Source: Nemopilema nomurai
Taxonomy: Eukaryota > Cnidaria > Scyphozoa > Rhizostomeae > Rhizostomatidae
Assembly: GCA_003864495.1 (NCBI GenBank)
Contig: ML133395.1
Span: 2,273,171 to 2,337,170 of the forward strand
Length of the DNA: 64,000 bases
Direction of reading: 5' to 3'
This document shows, piece by piece, positions 40,529-54,600 of this stretch (position 1 is the first letter of the stretch; the number at the start of each line of letters is the position of its first letter). Both the position numbers and the translations under genes were made by a program. The notes beneath the pieces are model-generated. The model was given only the letters and a program-made list of their open reading frames with translations, searched no databases and was not told the origin of the DNA.

Positions 40529-41698
40529 GATCCTTAACACTCATTCTTTAATATAACTTAAATCTAAGAAAGTCTAAAATCTCCTTTATTTGATTCCGCG
40601 ATGAATTTAAATAACGATCTCCGTTGGGAACGGCAGGCGCCATTTTTCAAACATGTTTGACAACCAGCCTCGTTTCCGAAGAACAAATCGCGGTATTGTT
40701 TACCGTCACACAGCAACAAAAGCTTCCTAGTTTCCTGATTTCTAATTATTTTTGATTTTTTTCTGGAAATTAAGCTGTAGTGCAAATATGACTTGGAGAC
40801 TGCTTTGTTGGAGGGCCAACTCAAGCCTTGAAAAGTTGATGACTTTTCAAGAGGTTTAAAAATAAAGAAATGAAACAACAAAAAGATCTTTCTAATATGA
40901 CCAAGTTGCAAAATCGGAATGATTGCAGCGGGAAATTTTTTCCGCAGAGCTAGTGACATAAAACCAATTTTAAAGGAAATATATTTTTGGAACGCGATAT
41001 CAATGGTGTGAAGAATTATTTACATCACAAAGTTTGTTATAAAGTAAAAATGTTTTTGTGTGGATGCACAACTGAAGACAACTCATATTCAAAAATAGTA
41101 TACAATATCACACATACACAAACGGCCTCCGTCATCTCAATGTTGACAATTCTTCTTTGAATTGGCCCTCGTTTGTCAGAACCAGGGGCAATTTTATGTC
41201 TAGTTATGGAATCTAATCTCATTGTTTTCTTTGTTACATTAGAGAATAATTTTGCAAATCCAGCAAGGTTTGCAAAAAAGTCTATTAAAATGTCCATTAA
41301 ATCCTTCCATGATTTTCCTTCTGCACTGAGGAACACAAGACACACCTGCAATACCACAGTTTGTATCAAGAGAAAGGTGACTTGATTGGTATCTCAGCTG
41401 AATCTTGTTTGGTATCTCCTCTGCAAAGTTCAGAGCCTATCACCTCTTGTGTGGTAAAGGAAAACATGACAAAACTTGGACATTTCAATTTAATTTCCAC
41501 AGGTGATAATGGGGACAAAACAATATAGCACAAAAACCAAGGCATGAAAAATATTTAAAATTTTGTATCTTGTTGGGTTCATACTGCAGATAGCTATCAA
41601 TATTGTAACGCACTGTTAACATTTCATTGGGTTTCAGTTCTTCTCAAGGAACGACTGATTAGCTTTGTGTGAACACTGACTTAAGGCTTCAAATGTTC
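40529..41698. other. FBF1 upstream region / RNASEH2C downstream region
   Basis: A 1.17-kb gap between two minus-strand genes. It must hold the FBF1 promoter and 5' untranslated region. A minus-strand open frame at 41,037-41,369 looks protein-like (SWKDLMDILIDFFANLAGF, then RHKIAPGSDKRGPIQRRIVN) and is preceded by a possible acceptor at about 41,346, but I do not recognise it. A minus-strand ATTAAA at 41,489-41,494 could be the RNASEH2C polyadenylation signal. Confidence 0.4.
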
Positions 41699-43957
41699 TC
41701 ATCTGTCTGTTGGAGTTGGATCTAGTGTGCCATCTTGGTCAAGTAAAATCTCATTTCCATGTAGCTAAAAAGAAAAATCCTCAAAATTTGTCAATTTGCC
41801 AGTTTAAATCATACAAATCTTCACATGTATTGTATCATATCAATGACATTATACAATATCATTTTTCACTATCATAAAGAGAGACGCAGAGAGAGCAGGT
41901 TGTGATACAAAGAACCTTCCACAACTCGCATAAGACCGTGAGGGGTGGAAGGCAGCCCCGGAGAAGGCAGCGCAAGAACTGCGGAAGAGCAGCCGTTCAA
42001 GAAAGACACCAGCTGCCATAAATGTTCAAGAAAATCATATTTTTTATATTTTTTATTGGGCGTAATATCAATAATGAATGAATATTCCACTACATTATAT
42101 TGAACTATACTATATCTTGTAGTATTATATAATGTTATATTATATCTTATTTATATTATCCTATTTCAGACCATGTTGTATCACATTCTATCATTTTACA
42201 TTGCTACTAATATTTCTGTGTCCAAACTAGCCAAAAACAGGTTAAAGTAATCACTTGGCAATTGATTTTAAGCATTAGTGTCCATTGATAGCAAACTGTT
42301 ATTTTTGCAATTAGGAGTAACAAAAAGAAAACACATTTTAGATACCACTTCCGCAATCTGAATCCACTTCATAGCCCGAAAAATGTTGTCATTTTCAGTA
42401 GGCTTATTGTCAAGATTCCAATAAACAAATTCTTCAAATTTTGCCTTTGGTATAAGTGTTCTCTCCTAAAATGTAAAAGAAAATAGGTTTATGTCTCAAT
42501 GAGATTAGGAGGTCTTAGCTGAATATCCATCAGTATTCATTGCTTTGCCTATCAAGTAAAAGATAAATGGAACCTAATCAAAATGGAAAAAAATCAGTCT
42601 TTATTGTTGGTCTTGCTAGCCTTCTGATGAACAGACAAAGCATTGAGACCATACCTCTTCGTCAGAATAAGTCTTTTGTTCTTCTTTAAGTACCATTCCT
42701 GGAAATTCATTAAATCTTGGTTAACAACAAGTGATTTTTAAGCTTTTAATGAGGTGCTGTAGATATAACAAATGTGCATTCTCAAAATTTCTAGTTAATT
42801 ATATAATGGATGCAACTGCACAAAAAGAGGACTCAAAACATAAGGTCAAAGCTGTCTGTTATTTAGATGAGAATATAATTGATTTGCTTTGTTAACATTT
42901 TTGTCAACATTTTTCATAACAATTTTACATAAATAAAATAGAGAGGAGCTATTTAATAATATATCTATTCTACCTTCATAATTATTAGGTACTTCAATGA
43001 CTGTTCCCTTTAAGGGTCTACCACGAAATGATGCCTGCATCATAGTTGAACCTGTAAGCAAACAATGGTAATACTTATAAATCACAACTGTTTTTGACTT
43101 TTGCTCTGGCAAGCAAACTACTTTCACATACCATTTAATTAGTGTTAGATCTCTATCTACATCTCAAAGCAACACAATTTTTGAATATATAATGTTTTTT
43201 AACTTATATTCACTACATGTGTCAATGTAAACACATCATAAAATATGTCTCCTTTATTAAAAAAATAATGTTACTTTTATTTACTTTTTTTAAAATGCTA
43301 ATGGACATTCCTGCTTTTATAAATCCTTTGAGCGTTTAAAGAATGTGGCAATGATTACACAGGCCAATTTTGCTAGTTTGATGCTTTAAATAATCAATCA
43401 ATGTAGTGCCACCTCTTACCAAAAGAAGAGAGAGAAAATGAAACTGTTTTAAAGCAATTAAATTGAAAGCTCTTGGAGGGGGCGAGATGGATAGTAGCCA
43501 TTTGGACGGAATTATGCTTTTACTTACTCAAATATCGGGTGCAAATAATATCAAAAATGAGTAAAAAGCTTGAGGATATTTAATGGAACAATTGCCAAAT
43601 GTACTCAAAGAGGCAGATTCCAATAAACAGCAAGTTTTTAGGTGCAGCACTCTGTACACTTTCATCAAAAACTATCGATTAGATGTACCTCTACTCTCTT
43701 TTCTCGAAGTTAAAAGTAAAACAAGATAAGATAAGATAAGACCAAATTCTGTGGACCCAAATACATAAAATCTCCGCCAACCATTATCGACACTTACCGT
43801 TTTTTTCACTTGAATCTAGACTTACATCCCTTACTGTGGAGCCAAAGTATTCCTTTACACTTGCATTTCCAGAAAACTGTATCTTGCATGGAATCATGTG
43901 CATGCTGTCTGCGCAATCATCCCCATTACGTTGCGGAGAAATACGAATGGCCGCCAT
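41699..43957 (-). CDS. RNASEH2C: Ribonuclease H2 subunit C, 5 exons, 155 aa
   Basis: Exons in order: 43798-43957, 42974-43051, 42655-42698, 42346-42465, 41699-41764 (TGA). Phases agree throughout and the total is 468 nt. RNASEH2C is a non-catalytic subunit of the heterotrimeric nuclear RNase H2, which removes ribonucleotides from DNA and degrades RNA:DNA hybrids. Recognition rests on the family's order of motifs: MHMIPCKI near the start, ASVKEYF, the SFRGRPLKG segment, GMVLKEEQK, and FEEFVYWNLDNKPTENDNI followed by AMKWIQIAEVV. Human RNASEH2C is 164 aa, so the length fits. The start is ATG at 43,957, giving MAAIRISPQRNGDD. The C-terminal tail after the last helix (LHGNEILLDQDGTLDPTPTD) is acidic. 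The gene has the same orientation as FBF1 downstream; they are 1.17 kb apart. Confidence 0.92.
43723..43741. repeat. ATAAG/GATAA microsatellite
   Basis: Short tandem run of the pentamer ATAAG (about three to four copies) in the first RNASEH2C intron, about 55 bases from the exon 1 donor. Confidence 0.7.
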
Positions 43958-45664
43958 CTCTTTTTCAAGTTTTTGGCGGGAATGGAGAATAAACCGCGCC
44001 AAATTGAATTGGATAGGGATGTAGAATTCTGTGGTACAGGGAGACTGTCCAAAGAGTTTGGCAGGCTGGGAGGATGCAGCCCCCTCTGATAGAATTTCTC
44101 CGATTATTGGTGCCCCAATCTTACTGTTGGTCTTCAAAAACAAACCAGAACTGCTTTTCTATGAAAACTTCAGAAGCATAGGCCAAGAAATGAATAATTT
44201 AGAGATTTCGAAAGATTAGTCTAAAGACAAGACACTTTTGTCTTTGATTAAAACGACACCTCTTATTAGGTTGTTTTCTTCATTTTGCAGCGATTACTAT
44301 CTATACTTTTTCCGATTTCTCAAAAGGTCCTTGCACATTTTATGCTCAAAAAGCCAGGTCAGATCACGAATCTTTTGGATTTGGAAGGAGCATTTTTGTG
44401 TGTTTTGTCAAAAAGTGGGAAGGATATTTTCCACGTGACTGGATAGAAAACTCTCTCTGAAGGGTTGCGAATCCATAGCAGTACATTTAGAGTATGAACG
44501 ACTAAAAGCTTCTTCTGAGAAAAGGCTATCCAGCGTACATACTACTTCGCGATGCATTATTCTTGCGTCTTCTTTAGGTAAGCAAATTGTGCAACAACGT
44601 ATAAATTGTGCTCATTACCTCAAGTTGGAGCCATATCCCTGACTCAAAAGCAAATATAGCCAACCGTCAAAACACACGGCAAAAGCTGTGTAGGGTGAAA
44701 CCGCATGAAAATGCAGTGGAGGATACACAAGGAGAACAACAGTAAAACAGTACCAGCATGAACAATATAGAACCAAAAAACTACCACAGCAAGACACGTA
44801 CTAGCCAATCAGTAAACAATGGCTTTAGTAAATACAGCAAAGAGCTTTAAAAGTCTGTGGAAATTTAGACTAGTTAGTTAAAGTAAACGTAATCAAGATA
44901 CAATAGAGGAAAAGGAATGAAAGAAGAAAAGGAACATTTAAATCTATTGAAAATTATATAGCTGCAAAACAAATATTAACTCAATAACACGAACACAAGG
45001 CATTTAGGGATGGCAATTTCAGATCCAAAAGAGCCTAAAAAGTTGCTACAATTCTACGCTCTTAAAAAAGATACCTCAGCGGGTCAGGGGTACTACTAAT
45101 TCAAGCACATTATGACGCACAACAACAACGCAAACTCTAAAGATCCTTACAGATTCCGTTGCATGTATCCAGCAAACTACTTTGCTTCCGGAGATAGGCC
45201 CGATTAAAACAACCGATAACAAGTCTTGATATAATCATTGGACGGATCATTTACAACCTCTATCTATAGTTGACTAACATACCAAATAGTCTACGTGACT
45301 CTAGTGCAATTACGCAATCTGCAAATATACTTATATCAATTCAAAATGCAACAATGGGATACCTTAAATTTATTGGAATATAAATGACAGTGAGACAGCA
45401 TGGCCTATAGGAGAAAAAAATTACAGAGGCCATGTCTAAAGAAGGTCAATAGACGGTCATGTAACTGGAGGGTCAAGTGACTAAACAGTCACGTCAGTCG
45501 ACTATCACGATATAAACAACACACGTCAATCTTTAACCAAATGAATACCAGTGACCAGTGATCTTGCAGAAGTGATCTGAAATAAGCAAGCAAGACACAG
45601 GGCACCCTGAGTAACGAGGACAGCCTGCACCTTTCCATATTCGGTTTAACAAAAAACAATTTTA
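43958..45664. other. RNASEH2C upstream region, no further genes seen
   Basis: This 1.7-kb stretch precedes the RNASEH2C start codon and ends at satellite 2. It should hold the RNASEH2C promoter, but I cannot mark elements with confidence. Short open frames on both strands have no recognisable content. Confidence 0.45.
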
Positions 45665-48600
45665 CGGAGCAATGGAAACTAGAGCAAAGTCATCTGAACA
45701 TCGTGATGCAAACTTCCAGGCAAGATTTTTACTCTGTACTTGCCTCAAATGCAGCTAAGAATCAACCAGCTTCTTATCGTCCGTCATACAACTATACCAT
45801 TGCACGGAGAAACGTGGACTCGGCAAAGTCATCCGAACATCGTGATGTAAACGTGCACGCAAGATTCTTACTTCGTACTTGCCTCACATGCAGCTAATAT
45901 CGACCCGCTTCTTTTCGTTCGTCATACAACGATACCATTCCAGGGAGGAACGTGGACTCCAGCAAAGTCATCTGAACATCGTGATGTAAACGTGCACGCA
46001 AGATTCTTACTTCATACTTGCCTCAGATGCAGCTAATATCGACCAGCTTCTTTTCGTCCGTCATACAACGATACCATTGCACGGAGAAACGTGGACTCCA
46101 GCAAAGTCATCTGAACATCGTGATGCAAACTTCCAGGCAAGATTTTTACTCTGTACTTGCCTCAAATGCAGCTAAGAATCAACCAGCTTCTTATCGTCCG
46201 TCATACAACTATACCATTGCACGGAGAAACGTGGACTACAGCAAAGTCATCCGAACATCGTGATGTAAACGTGCACGCAAGATTCTTACTTCGTACTTGC
46301 CTCACATGCAGCTAATATCGACCCGCTTCTTTTCGTTCGTCATACAACGATACCATTCCAGGGAGGAACGTGGACTCCAGCAAAGTCATCTGAACATCGT
46401 GATGTAAACGTGCACGCAAGATTCTTACTCGGTACTTGCCTCAGATGCAGCTAATATCGACCCGCTTCTTTTCGTCCGTCATACAACGATACCATTGCAC
46501 GGAGAAACGTGGACTCCAGCAAAGTCATCCGAACATCGTGATGTAAACGTGCACGCAAGATTTTTACTCTGTACTTGCCTCAAATGCAGCTAAGAATCAA
46601 CCAGCTTCTTATCGTCCGTCAAACAACTATACCATTGCACGGAGAAACGTGGACTACAGCAAAGTCATCTGAACATCGTGATGTAAACGTGCACGCAAGA
46701 TTCTTACTCGGTACTTGCCTCAGATGCAGCTAATATCGACCAGCTTCTTTTCGTCCGTTATACAACGATACCACTGCACGGAGAAACGTGGACTCCAGCA
46801 AAGTCATCCGAACATCGTGATGTAAACGTGCACGCAAGATTTTTACTCTGTACTTGCCTCAAATGCAGCTAAGAATCAACCAGCTTCTTATCGTCCGTCA
46901 AACAACTATACCATTGCACGGAGAAACGTGGACTACAGCAAAGTCATCCGAACATCGTGATGTAAACGTGCACGCAAGATTCTTACTTCGTACTTGCCTC
47001 ACATGCAGCTAATATCGACCCGCTTCTTTTCGTTCGTCATACAACGATACCATTCCAGGGAGGAACGTGGACTCCAGCAAAGTCATCTGAACATCGTGAT
47101 GTAAACGTGCACGCAAGATTCTTACTTCATACTTGCCTCAGATGCAGCTAATATCGACCTGCTTCTTATCGTCCGTCATACAACGATACCATTGCACGGA
47201 GAAACGTGGACTCCAGCAAAGTCATCCGAACATCGTGATGTAAACGTGCACGCAAGATCTTACTCGTACTTGCCTCAGATGCAGCTAATATCGACCAGCT
47301 TCTTTTCGTCCGTTATACAACGATACCATTGCACGGAGAAACGTGGACTCCAGCAAAGTCATCCGAACATCGTGATGTAAACGTGCACGCAAGATTCTTA
47401 CTTGTACTTGCCTCACATGCAGCTAATATCGACCAGCTTCTTTCGTTCGTCATACAACGATACCATTCCAGGAGGAAACGTGGACTCAGCAAAGTCATCT
47501 GAACATCGTGATGTAAACGTGCACGCAAGATTCTTACTTCGTACTTGCCTCAGATGCAGCTAATATCGACCAGCTTCTTTTCGTCCGTTATACAACGATA
47601 CCACTGCACGGAGAAACGTGGACTCCAGCAAAGTCATCCGAACATCGTGATGTAAACGTGCACGCAAGATTTTACTCGTACTTGCCTCAAATGCAGCTAA
47701 TATCACCAGCTTCTTATCGTCCGTCAAACAACTATACCATTGCACGGAGAAACGTGGACTACAGCAAAGTCATCCGAACATCGTGATGTAAACGTGCACG
47801 CAAGATTCTTACTTCGTACTTGCCTCAGATGCAGCTAATATCGACCCGCTTCTTTTCGTTCGTCATACAACGATACCATTGCCAGGAGAACGTGGACTAG
47901 CAAAGTCATCTGAACATCGTGATGTAAACGTGCACGCAAGATTCTTACTTCGTACTTGCCTCAGATGCAGCTAATATCGACCAGCTTCTTTTCGTCCGTT
48001 ATACAACGATACCATTGCACGGAGAAACGTGGACTCCAGCAAAGTCATCCGAACATCGTGATGTAAACGTGCACGCAAGATCCTTACTCGGTACTTGCCT
48101 CAAATGCAGCTAATATCGACCAGCTTCTTTTCGTCCGTTATACAACGATACCATTGCACGGAGAAACGTGGACTCCAGCAAAGTCATCCGAACATCGTGA
48201 TGTAAACGTGCACGCAAGATTCTTACTTGGTACTTGCCTCAGATGCAGCTAATATCGACCAGCTTCTTATCGTCCGTTATACAACGATACCATTGCACGG
48301 AGAAACGTGGACTCCAGCAAAGTCATCCGAACATCGTGATGTAAACGTGCACGCAAGATTCTTACTCGGTACTTGCCTCAGATGCAGCTAATATCGACCA
48401 GCTTCTTTCGTCCGTTATACAACGATACCATTGCACGGAGAAACGTGGACTCCAGCAAAGTCATCCGAACATCGTGATGTAAACGTGCACGCAAGATTCT
48501 TACTTGGTACTTGCCTCAGATGCAGCTAATAGCGACCCGCTTCTTTTCGTCCGTTATACAACGATACCATTGCACGGAGAAAGGTGGACTACAGCAAAGT

Positions 48601-51600
48601 CATCCGAACATCGTGATGTAAACGTGCACGCAAGATTCTTACTCGGTACTTGCCTCAGATGCAGCTAATATCGACCAGCTTCTTTTCGTCCGTTATACAA
48701 CGATACCATTGCACGGAGAAACGTGGACTCCAGAAAAGTCATCCGAACATCGTGATGTAAACGTGCACGCAAGATTCTTACTCGGTACTTGCCTCAGATG
48801 CAGCTAATATCGACCAGCTTCTTATCGTCCGTTATACAACGATACCATTGCACGGAGAAACGTGGACTCAGCAAAGTCATCCGAACATCGTGATGTAAAC
48901 GTGCACGCAAGATTCTTACTCGGTACTTGCCTCAGATGCAGCTAATATCGACCAGCTTCTTTCGTCCGTTATACAACGATACCATTGCACGGAGAAACGT
49001 GGACTCCAGCAAAGTCATCCGAACATCGTGATGTAAACGTGCACGCAAGATTCTTACTCGGTACTTGCCTCAAATGCAGCTAATATCGACCAGCTTCTTT
49101 TCGTCCGTTATACAACGATACCATTGCACGGAGAAACGTGGACTACAGCAAAGTCATCCGAACATCGTGATGTAAACGTGCACGCAAGATTCTTACTCGG
49201 TACTTGCCTCAGATGCAGCTAATATCGACCAGCTTCTTTCGTCCGTTATACAACGATACCATTGCACGGAGAAACGTGGACTCCAGCAAAGTCATCCGAA
49301 CAACGTGATGTAAACGTGCACGCAAGATTCTTACTTCGTACTTGCCTCACATGCAGCTAATATCGACCCGCTTCTTTTCGTTCGTCATACAACGATACCA
49401 TTGCACGGAGGAACGTGGACTACAGCAAAGTCATCTCAACATCGTGATGTAAACGTGCACGCAAGATTCTTACTTCGTACTTGCCTCAGATGCAGCTAAT
49501 ATCGACCAGCTTCTTATCGTCCGTTATACAACGATACCATTGCACGGAGAAACGTGGACTCCAGCAAAGTCATCCGAACATCGTGATGTAAACGTGCACG
49601 CAAGATTCTTACTCGGTACTTGCCTCAAATGCAGCTAATATCGACCCGCTTCTTATCGTCCGTTATACAACGATACCATTCCAGGGAGGAACGTGGACTC
49701 CAGCAAAATCATCCGAACATCGTGATGTAAACGTGCACGCAAGATTCTTACTCGGTACTTGCCTCAGATGCAGCTAATATCGACCAGCTTCTTTTCGTCC
49801 GTTATACAACGATACCATTGCACGGAGAAACGTGGACTCCAGCAAAGTCATCCGAACATCGTGATGTAAACGTGCACGCAAGATTCTTACTTGGTACTTG
49901 CCTCAGATGCAGCTAATAGCGACCCGCTTCTTTTCGTCCGTTATACAACGATACCATTGCACGGAGAAAGGTGGACTCCAGCAAAGTCATCCGAACATCG
50001 TGATGTAAACGTGCACGCAAGATTCTTACTCGGTACTTGCCTCAGATGCAGCTAATATCGACCAGCTTCTTTCGTCCGTTATACAACGATACCATTGCAC
50101 GGAGAAACGTGGACTCCAGCAAAAGTCATCCGAACATCGTGATGTAAACGTGCACGCAAGATTCTTACTCGGTACTTGCCTCAGATGCAGCTAATATCGA
50201 CCAGCTTCTTTTCGTCCGTTATACAACGATACCATTGCACGGAGAAAGGTGGACTACAGCAAAGTCATCCGAACATCGTGATGTAAACGTGCACGCAAGA
50301 TTCTTACTCGGTACTTGCCTCAGATGCAGCTAATATCGACCAGCTTCTTTTCGTCCGTTATACAACGATACCATTGCACGGAGAAACGTGGACTCCAGAA
50401 AAGTCATCCGAACATCGTGATGTAAACGTGCACGCAAGATTCTTACTCGGTACTTGCCTCAGATGCAGCTAATATCGACCAGCTTCTTATCGTCCGTTAT
50501 ACAACGATACCATTGCACGGAGAAACGTGGACTCCAGCAAAGTCATCCCAACATCGTGATGTAAACGTGCACGCAAGATTCTTACTCGGTACTTGCCTCA
50601 GATGCAGCTAATATCGACCAGCTTCTTTTCGTCCGTTATACAACGATACCATTGCACGGAGAAACGTGGACTCCAGAAAGTCATCCGAACATCGTGATGT
50701 AAACGTGCACGCAAGATTCTTACTCGTACTTGCCTCAGATGCAGCTAATATCGACCAGCTTCTTTTCGTCCGTTATACAACGATACCATTGCACGGAGAA
50801 ACGTGGACTCCAGCAAAGTCATCCGAACATCGTGATGTAAACGTGCACGCAAGATTCTTACTTCGTACTTGCCTCAGATGCAGCTAATATCGACCAGCTT
50901 CTTTTCGTCCGTTATACAACGATACCATTGCACGGAGAAACGTGGACTCCAGCAAAGTCATCCGAACATCGTGATGTAAACGTGCACGCAAGATTCTTAC
51001 TTCGTACTTGCCTCAGATGCAGCTAATATCGACCTGCTTCTTATCGTCCGTTATACAACGATACCATTGCACGGAGAAACGTGGACTCCAGCAAAGTCAT
51101 CCGAACATCGTGATGTAAACGTGCACGCAAGATTCTTACTTCGTACTTGCCTCAGATGCAGCTAATATCGACCACTTCTTTTCGTCCGTTATACAACGAT
51201 ACCATTGCACGGAGAAACGTGGACTCCAGCAAAGTCATCCGAACATCGTGATGTAAACGTGCACGCAAGATTCTTACTTCGTACTTGCCTCAGATGCAGC
51301 TAATATCGACCAGCTTCTTTTCGTCCGTTATACAACGATACCATTGCACGGAGAAACGTGGACTCCAGCAAAGTCATCTGAACATCGTGATGTAAACGTG
51401 CACGCAAGATTCTTACTTCGTACTTGCCTCAGATGCAGCTTATATCGACCTGCTTCTTATCGTCCGTTATACAACGATACCATTGCACGGAGAAACGTGG
51501 ACTCCAGCAAAGTCATCCAACATCGTGATGTAAACGTGCACGCAAGATTCTTACTCGTACTTGCCTCAGATGCAGCTAATATCGACCAGCTTCTTTCGTC

Positions 51601-54600
51601 GTTATACAACGATACCATTGCACGGAGAAACGTGGACTCCAGCAAAGTCATCTGAACATCGTGATGTAAACGTGCACGCAAGATTCTTACTTCGGTACTT
51701 GCCTCAGATGCAGCTAATATCGACCGCTTCTTTCGTCCGTCATACAACGATACCATTGCACGGAGAAACGTGGACTCCAGAAAAGTCATCCGAACATCGT
51801 GATGTAAACGTGCACGCAAGATTCTTACTCGGCACTTGCCTCAGATGCAGCTAATATCGACCCGCTTCTTTTCGTCCGTCATACAACGATACCATTGCAC
51901 GGAGAAACGTGGACTCCAGCAAAGTCATCCGAACATCGTGATGTAAACGTGCACGCAAGATTCTTACTCGGTACTTGCCTCAGATGCAGCTAATATCGAC
52001 CAGCTTCTTATCGTCCGTTATACAACGATACCATTGCACGGAGAAACGTGGACTCCAGCAAAGTCATCCGAACATCGTGATGTAAACGTGCACGCAAGAT
52101 TCTTACTCGGCACTTGCCTCAGATGCAGCTAATATCGACCAGCTTCTTATCGTCCGTTATACAACGATACCATTGCACGGAGAAACGTGGACTCCAGCAA
52201 AGTCATCCGAACATCGTGATGTAAACGTGCACGCAAGATTCTTACTCGTACTTGCCTCAGATGCAGCTAATATCGACCAGCTTCTTATTGTCCGTATACA
52301 ACGATACCATGGCAGGGAGAAACGTGGACTACAGCAAAGTCATCCGAACATCGTGATGTAAACGTGCACGCAAGATTCTTACTCGGGACTTGCCTCAGAT
52401 GCAGCTAATATCGACCTGCTTCTTTTCGTCCGTTATACAACGATACCATTGCACGGAGAAACGTGGACTCCAGCAAAGTCATCCGAACAACGTGATGTAA
52501 ACGTGCACGCAAGATTCTTACTTGGTACTTGCCTCAGATGCAGCTAATATCGACCAGCTTCTTATCGTCCGTTATACAACGATACCATTGCACGGAGAAA
52601 CGTGGACTCCAGCAAAGTCATCCGAACAACGTGATGTAAACGTGCACGCAAGATTCTTACTTGCTTGCCTCAATGCAGCTAATATCGACCCGCTTCTTTT
52701 CGTCCGTCATACAACGATACCATTGCACGGAGAAACGTGGACTACAGCAAAGTCATCCGAAAATCGTGATGTAAACGTGCACGCAAGATTCTTACTTCGT
52801 ACTTGCCTCAGATGCAGCTAATATCCACCGCTTCTTTCGTCCGTCATACAACGATACCATTGCACGGAGAAACGTGGACTCCAGCAAAGTCATCCGAACA
52901 TCGTGATGAAAACGTGCACGCAAGATTCTTACTTCGTACTTGCCTCAGATGCAGCTAATATCGACCTGCTTCTTATCGTCCGTCATACAACGATACCATT
53001 GCACGGAGAAACGTGGACTCCAGCAAAGTCATCCGAACATCGTGATATAAACTTCCACGCAAGATTCTTACTTGGTACTTGCCTCAGATGCAGCTAATAT
53101 CGACCCACTTCTTATCGTCCTTTATACAACGATACCATTGCACGGAGAAACGTGGACTACCAGCAAAGTCATCCGAACATCGTGATGTAAACGTGCACGC
53201 AAGATTCTTACTCGTACTTGCCTCAGATGCAGCTAATATCGACCAGCTTCTTTTCGTCCGTTATACAACGATACCATTGCACGGAGAAACGTGGACTCCA
53301 GCAAAGTCATCCGAACATCGTGATGTAAACGTGCACGCAAGATTCTTACTCGGTACTTGCCTCAGATGCAGCTAATATCGACCAGCTTCTTATTGTCCGT
53401 TATACAACGATACCATTGCACGGAGAAACGTGGACTACAGCAAAGTCATCCGAACATCGTGATGTAAACGTGCACGCAAGATTCTTACTTCACTTGCCTC
53501 AGATGCAGCTAATATCGACCTGCTTCTTATCGTCCGTTATACAACGATACCATTGCACGGAGAAACGTGGACTCCAGCAAAGTCATCCGAACATCGTGAT
53601 GTAAACGTGCACGCAAGATTCTTACTTGTACTTGCCTCAGATGCAGCTAATATCGACCCGCTTCTTTCGTCCGTTATACAACGATACCATTGCACGGAGA
53701 AACGTGGACTCCAGCAAAGTCATCCGAACATCGTGATGTAAACGTGCACGCAAGATTCTTACTTCGTACTTGCCTCAGATGCAGCTAATATCGACCTGCT
53801 TCTTATCGTCCGTCATACAACGATACCATTGCACGGAGAAACGTGGACTCCAGCAAAGTCATCCGAACATCGTGATGTAAACGTGCACGCAAGATTCTTA
53901 CTCGGTACTTGCCTCAGATGCAGCTAATATCGACCAGCTTCTTTTCGTCCGTTATACAACGATACCATTGCACGGAGAAACGTGGACTCCAGCAAAGTCA
54001 TCCGAACATCGTGATGTAAACGTGCACGCAAGATTCTTACTCGGTACTTGCCTCAATGCAGCTAATATCGACCTTCTTTCGTCCGTTATACAACGATACA
54101 TTGCACGGAGAAACGTGGACTCCAGCAAAGTCATCCGAACAACGTGATGTAAACGTGCACGCAAGATTCTTACTTGGTACTTGCCTCAGATGCAGCTAAT
54201 ATCGACCCGCTTCTTTTCGTCCGTTATACAACGATACCATTGCACGGAGAAACGTGGACTCCAGCAAAGTCATCCGAACATCGTGATGTAAACGTGCACG
54301 CAAGATCCTTTCTTCGTACCTCAAATGCAGCTAATATCGACCCGCTTCTTATCGTCCGTTATACAACAATATCATTGCGCGGAGAAACGTGGACTCCAGC
54401 AAAGTCATCCGAACAACGTGATGTAAACGTGCACGCAAGATTCTTACTTGGTACTTGCCTCAGATGCAGCTAATATCGACCCGCTTCTTTTCGTCCGTTA
54501 TACAACGATACCATTGCACGGAGAAACGTGGACTACAGCAAAGTCATCCGAACATCGTGATGAAAACGTGCACGCAAGATTCTTACTCGGTACTTGCCTC

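Noticed and set aside
40564..40959. 131-codon minus-strand frame just upstream of the FBF1 start
   Set aside because: Its composition is not protein-like enough, it has no recognisable motif, and its position fits the FBF1 promoter and 5' untranslated region.
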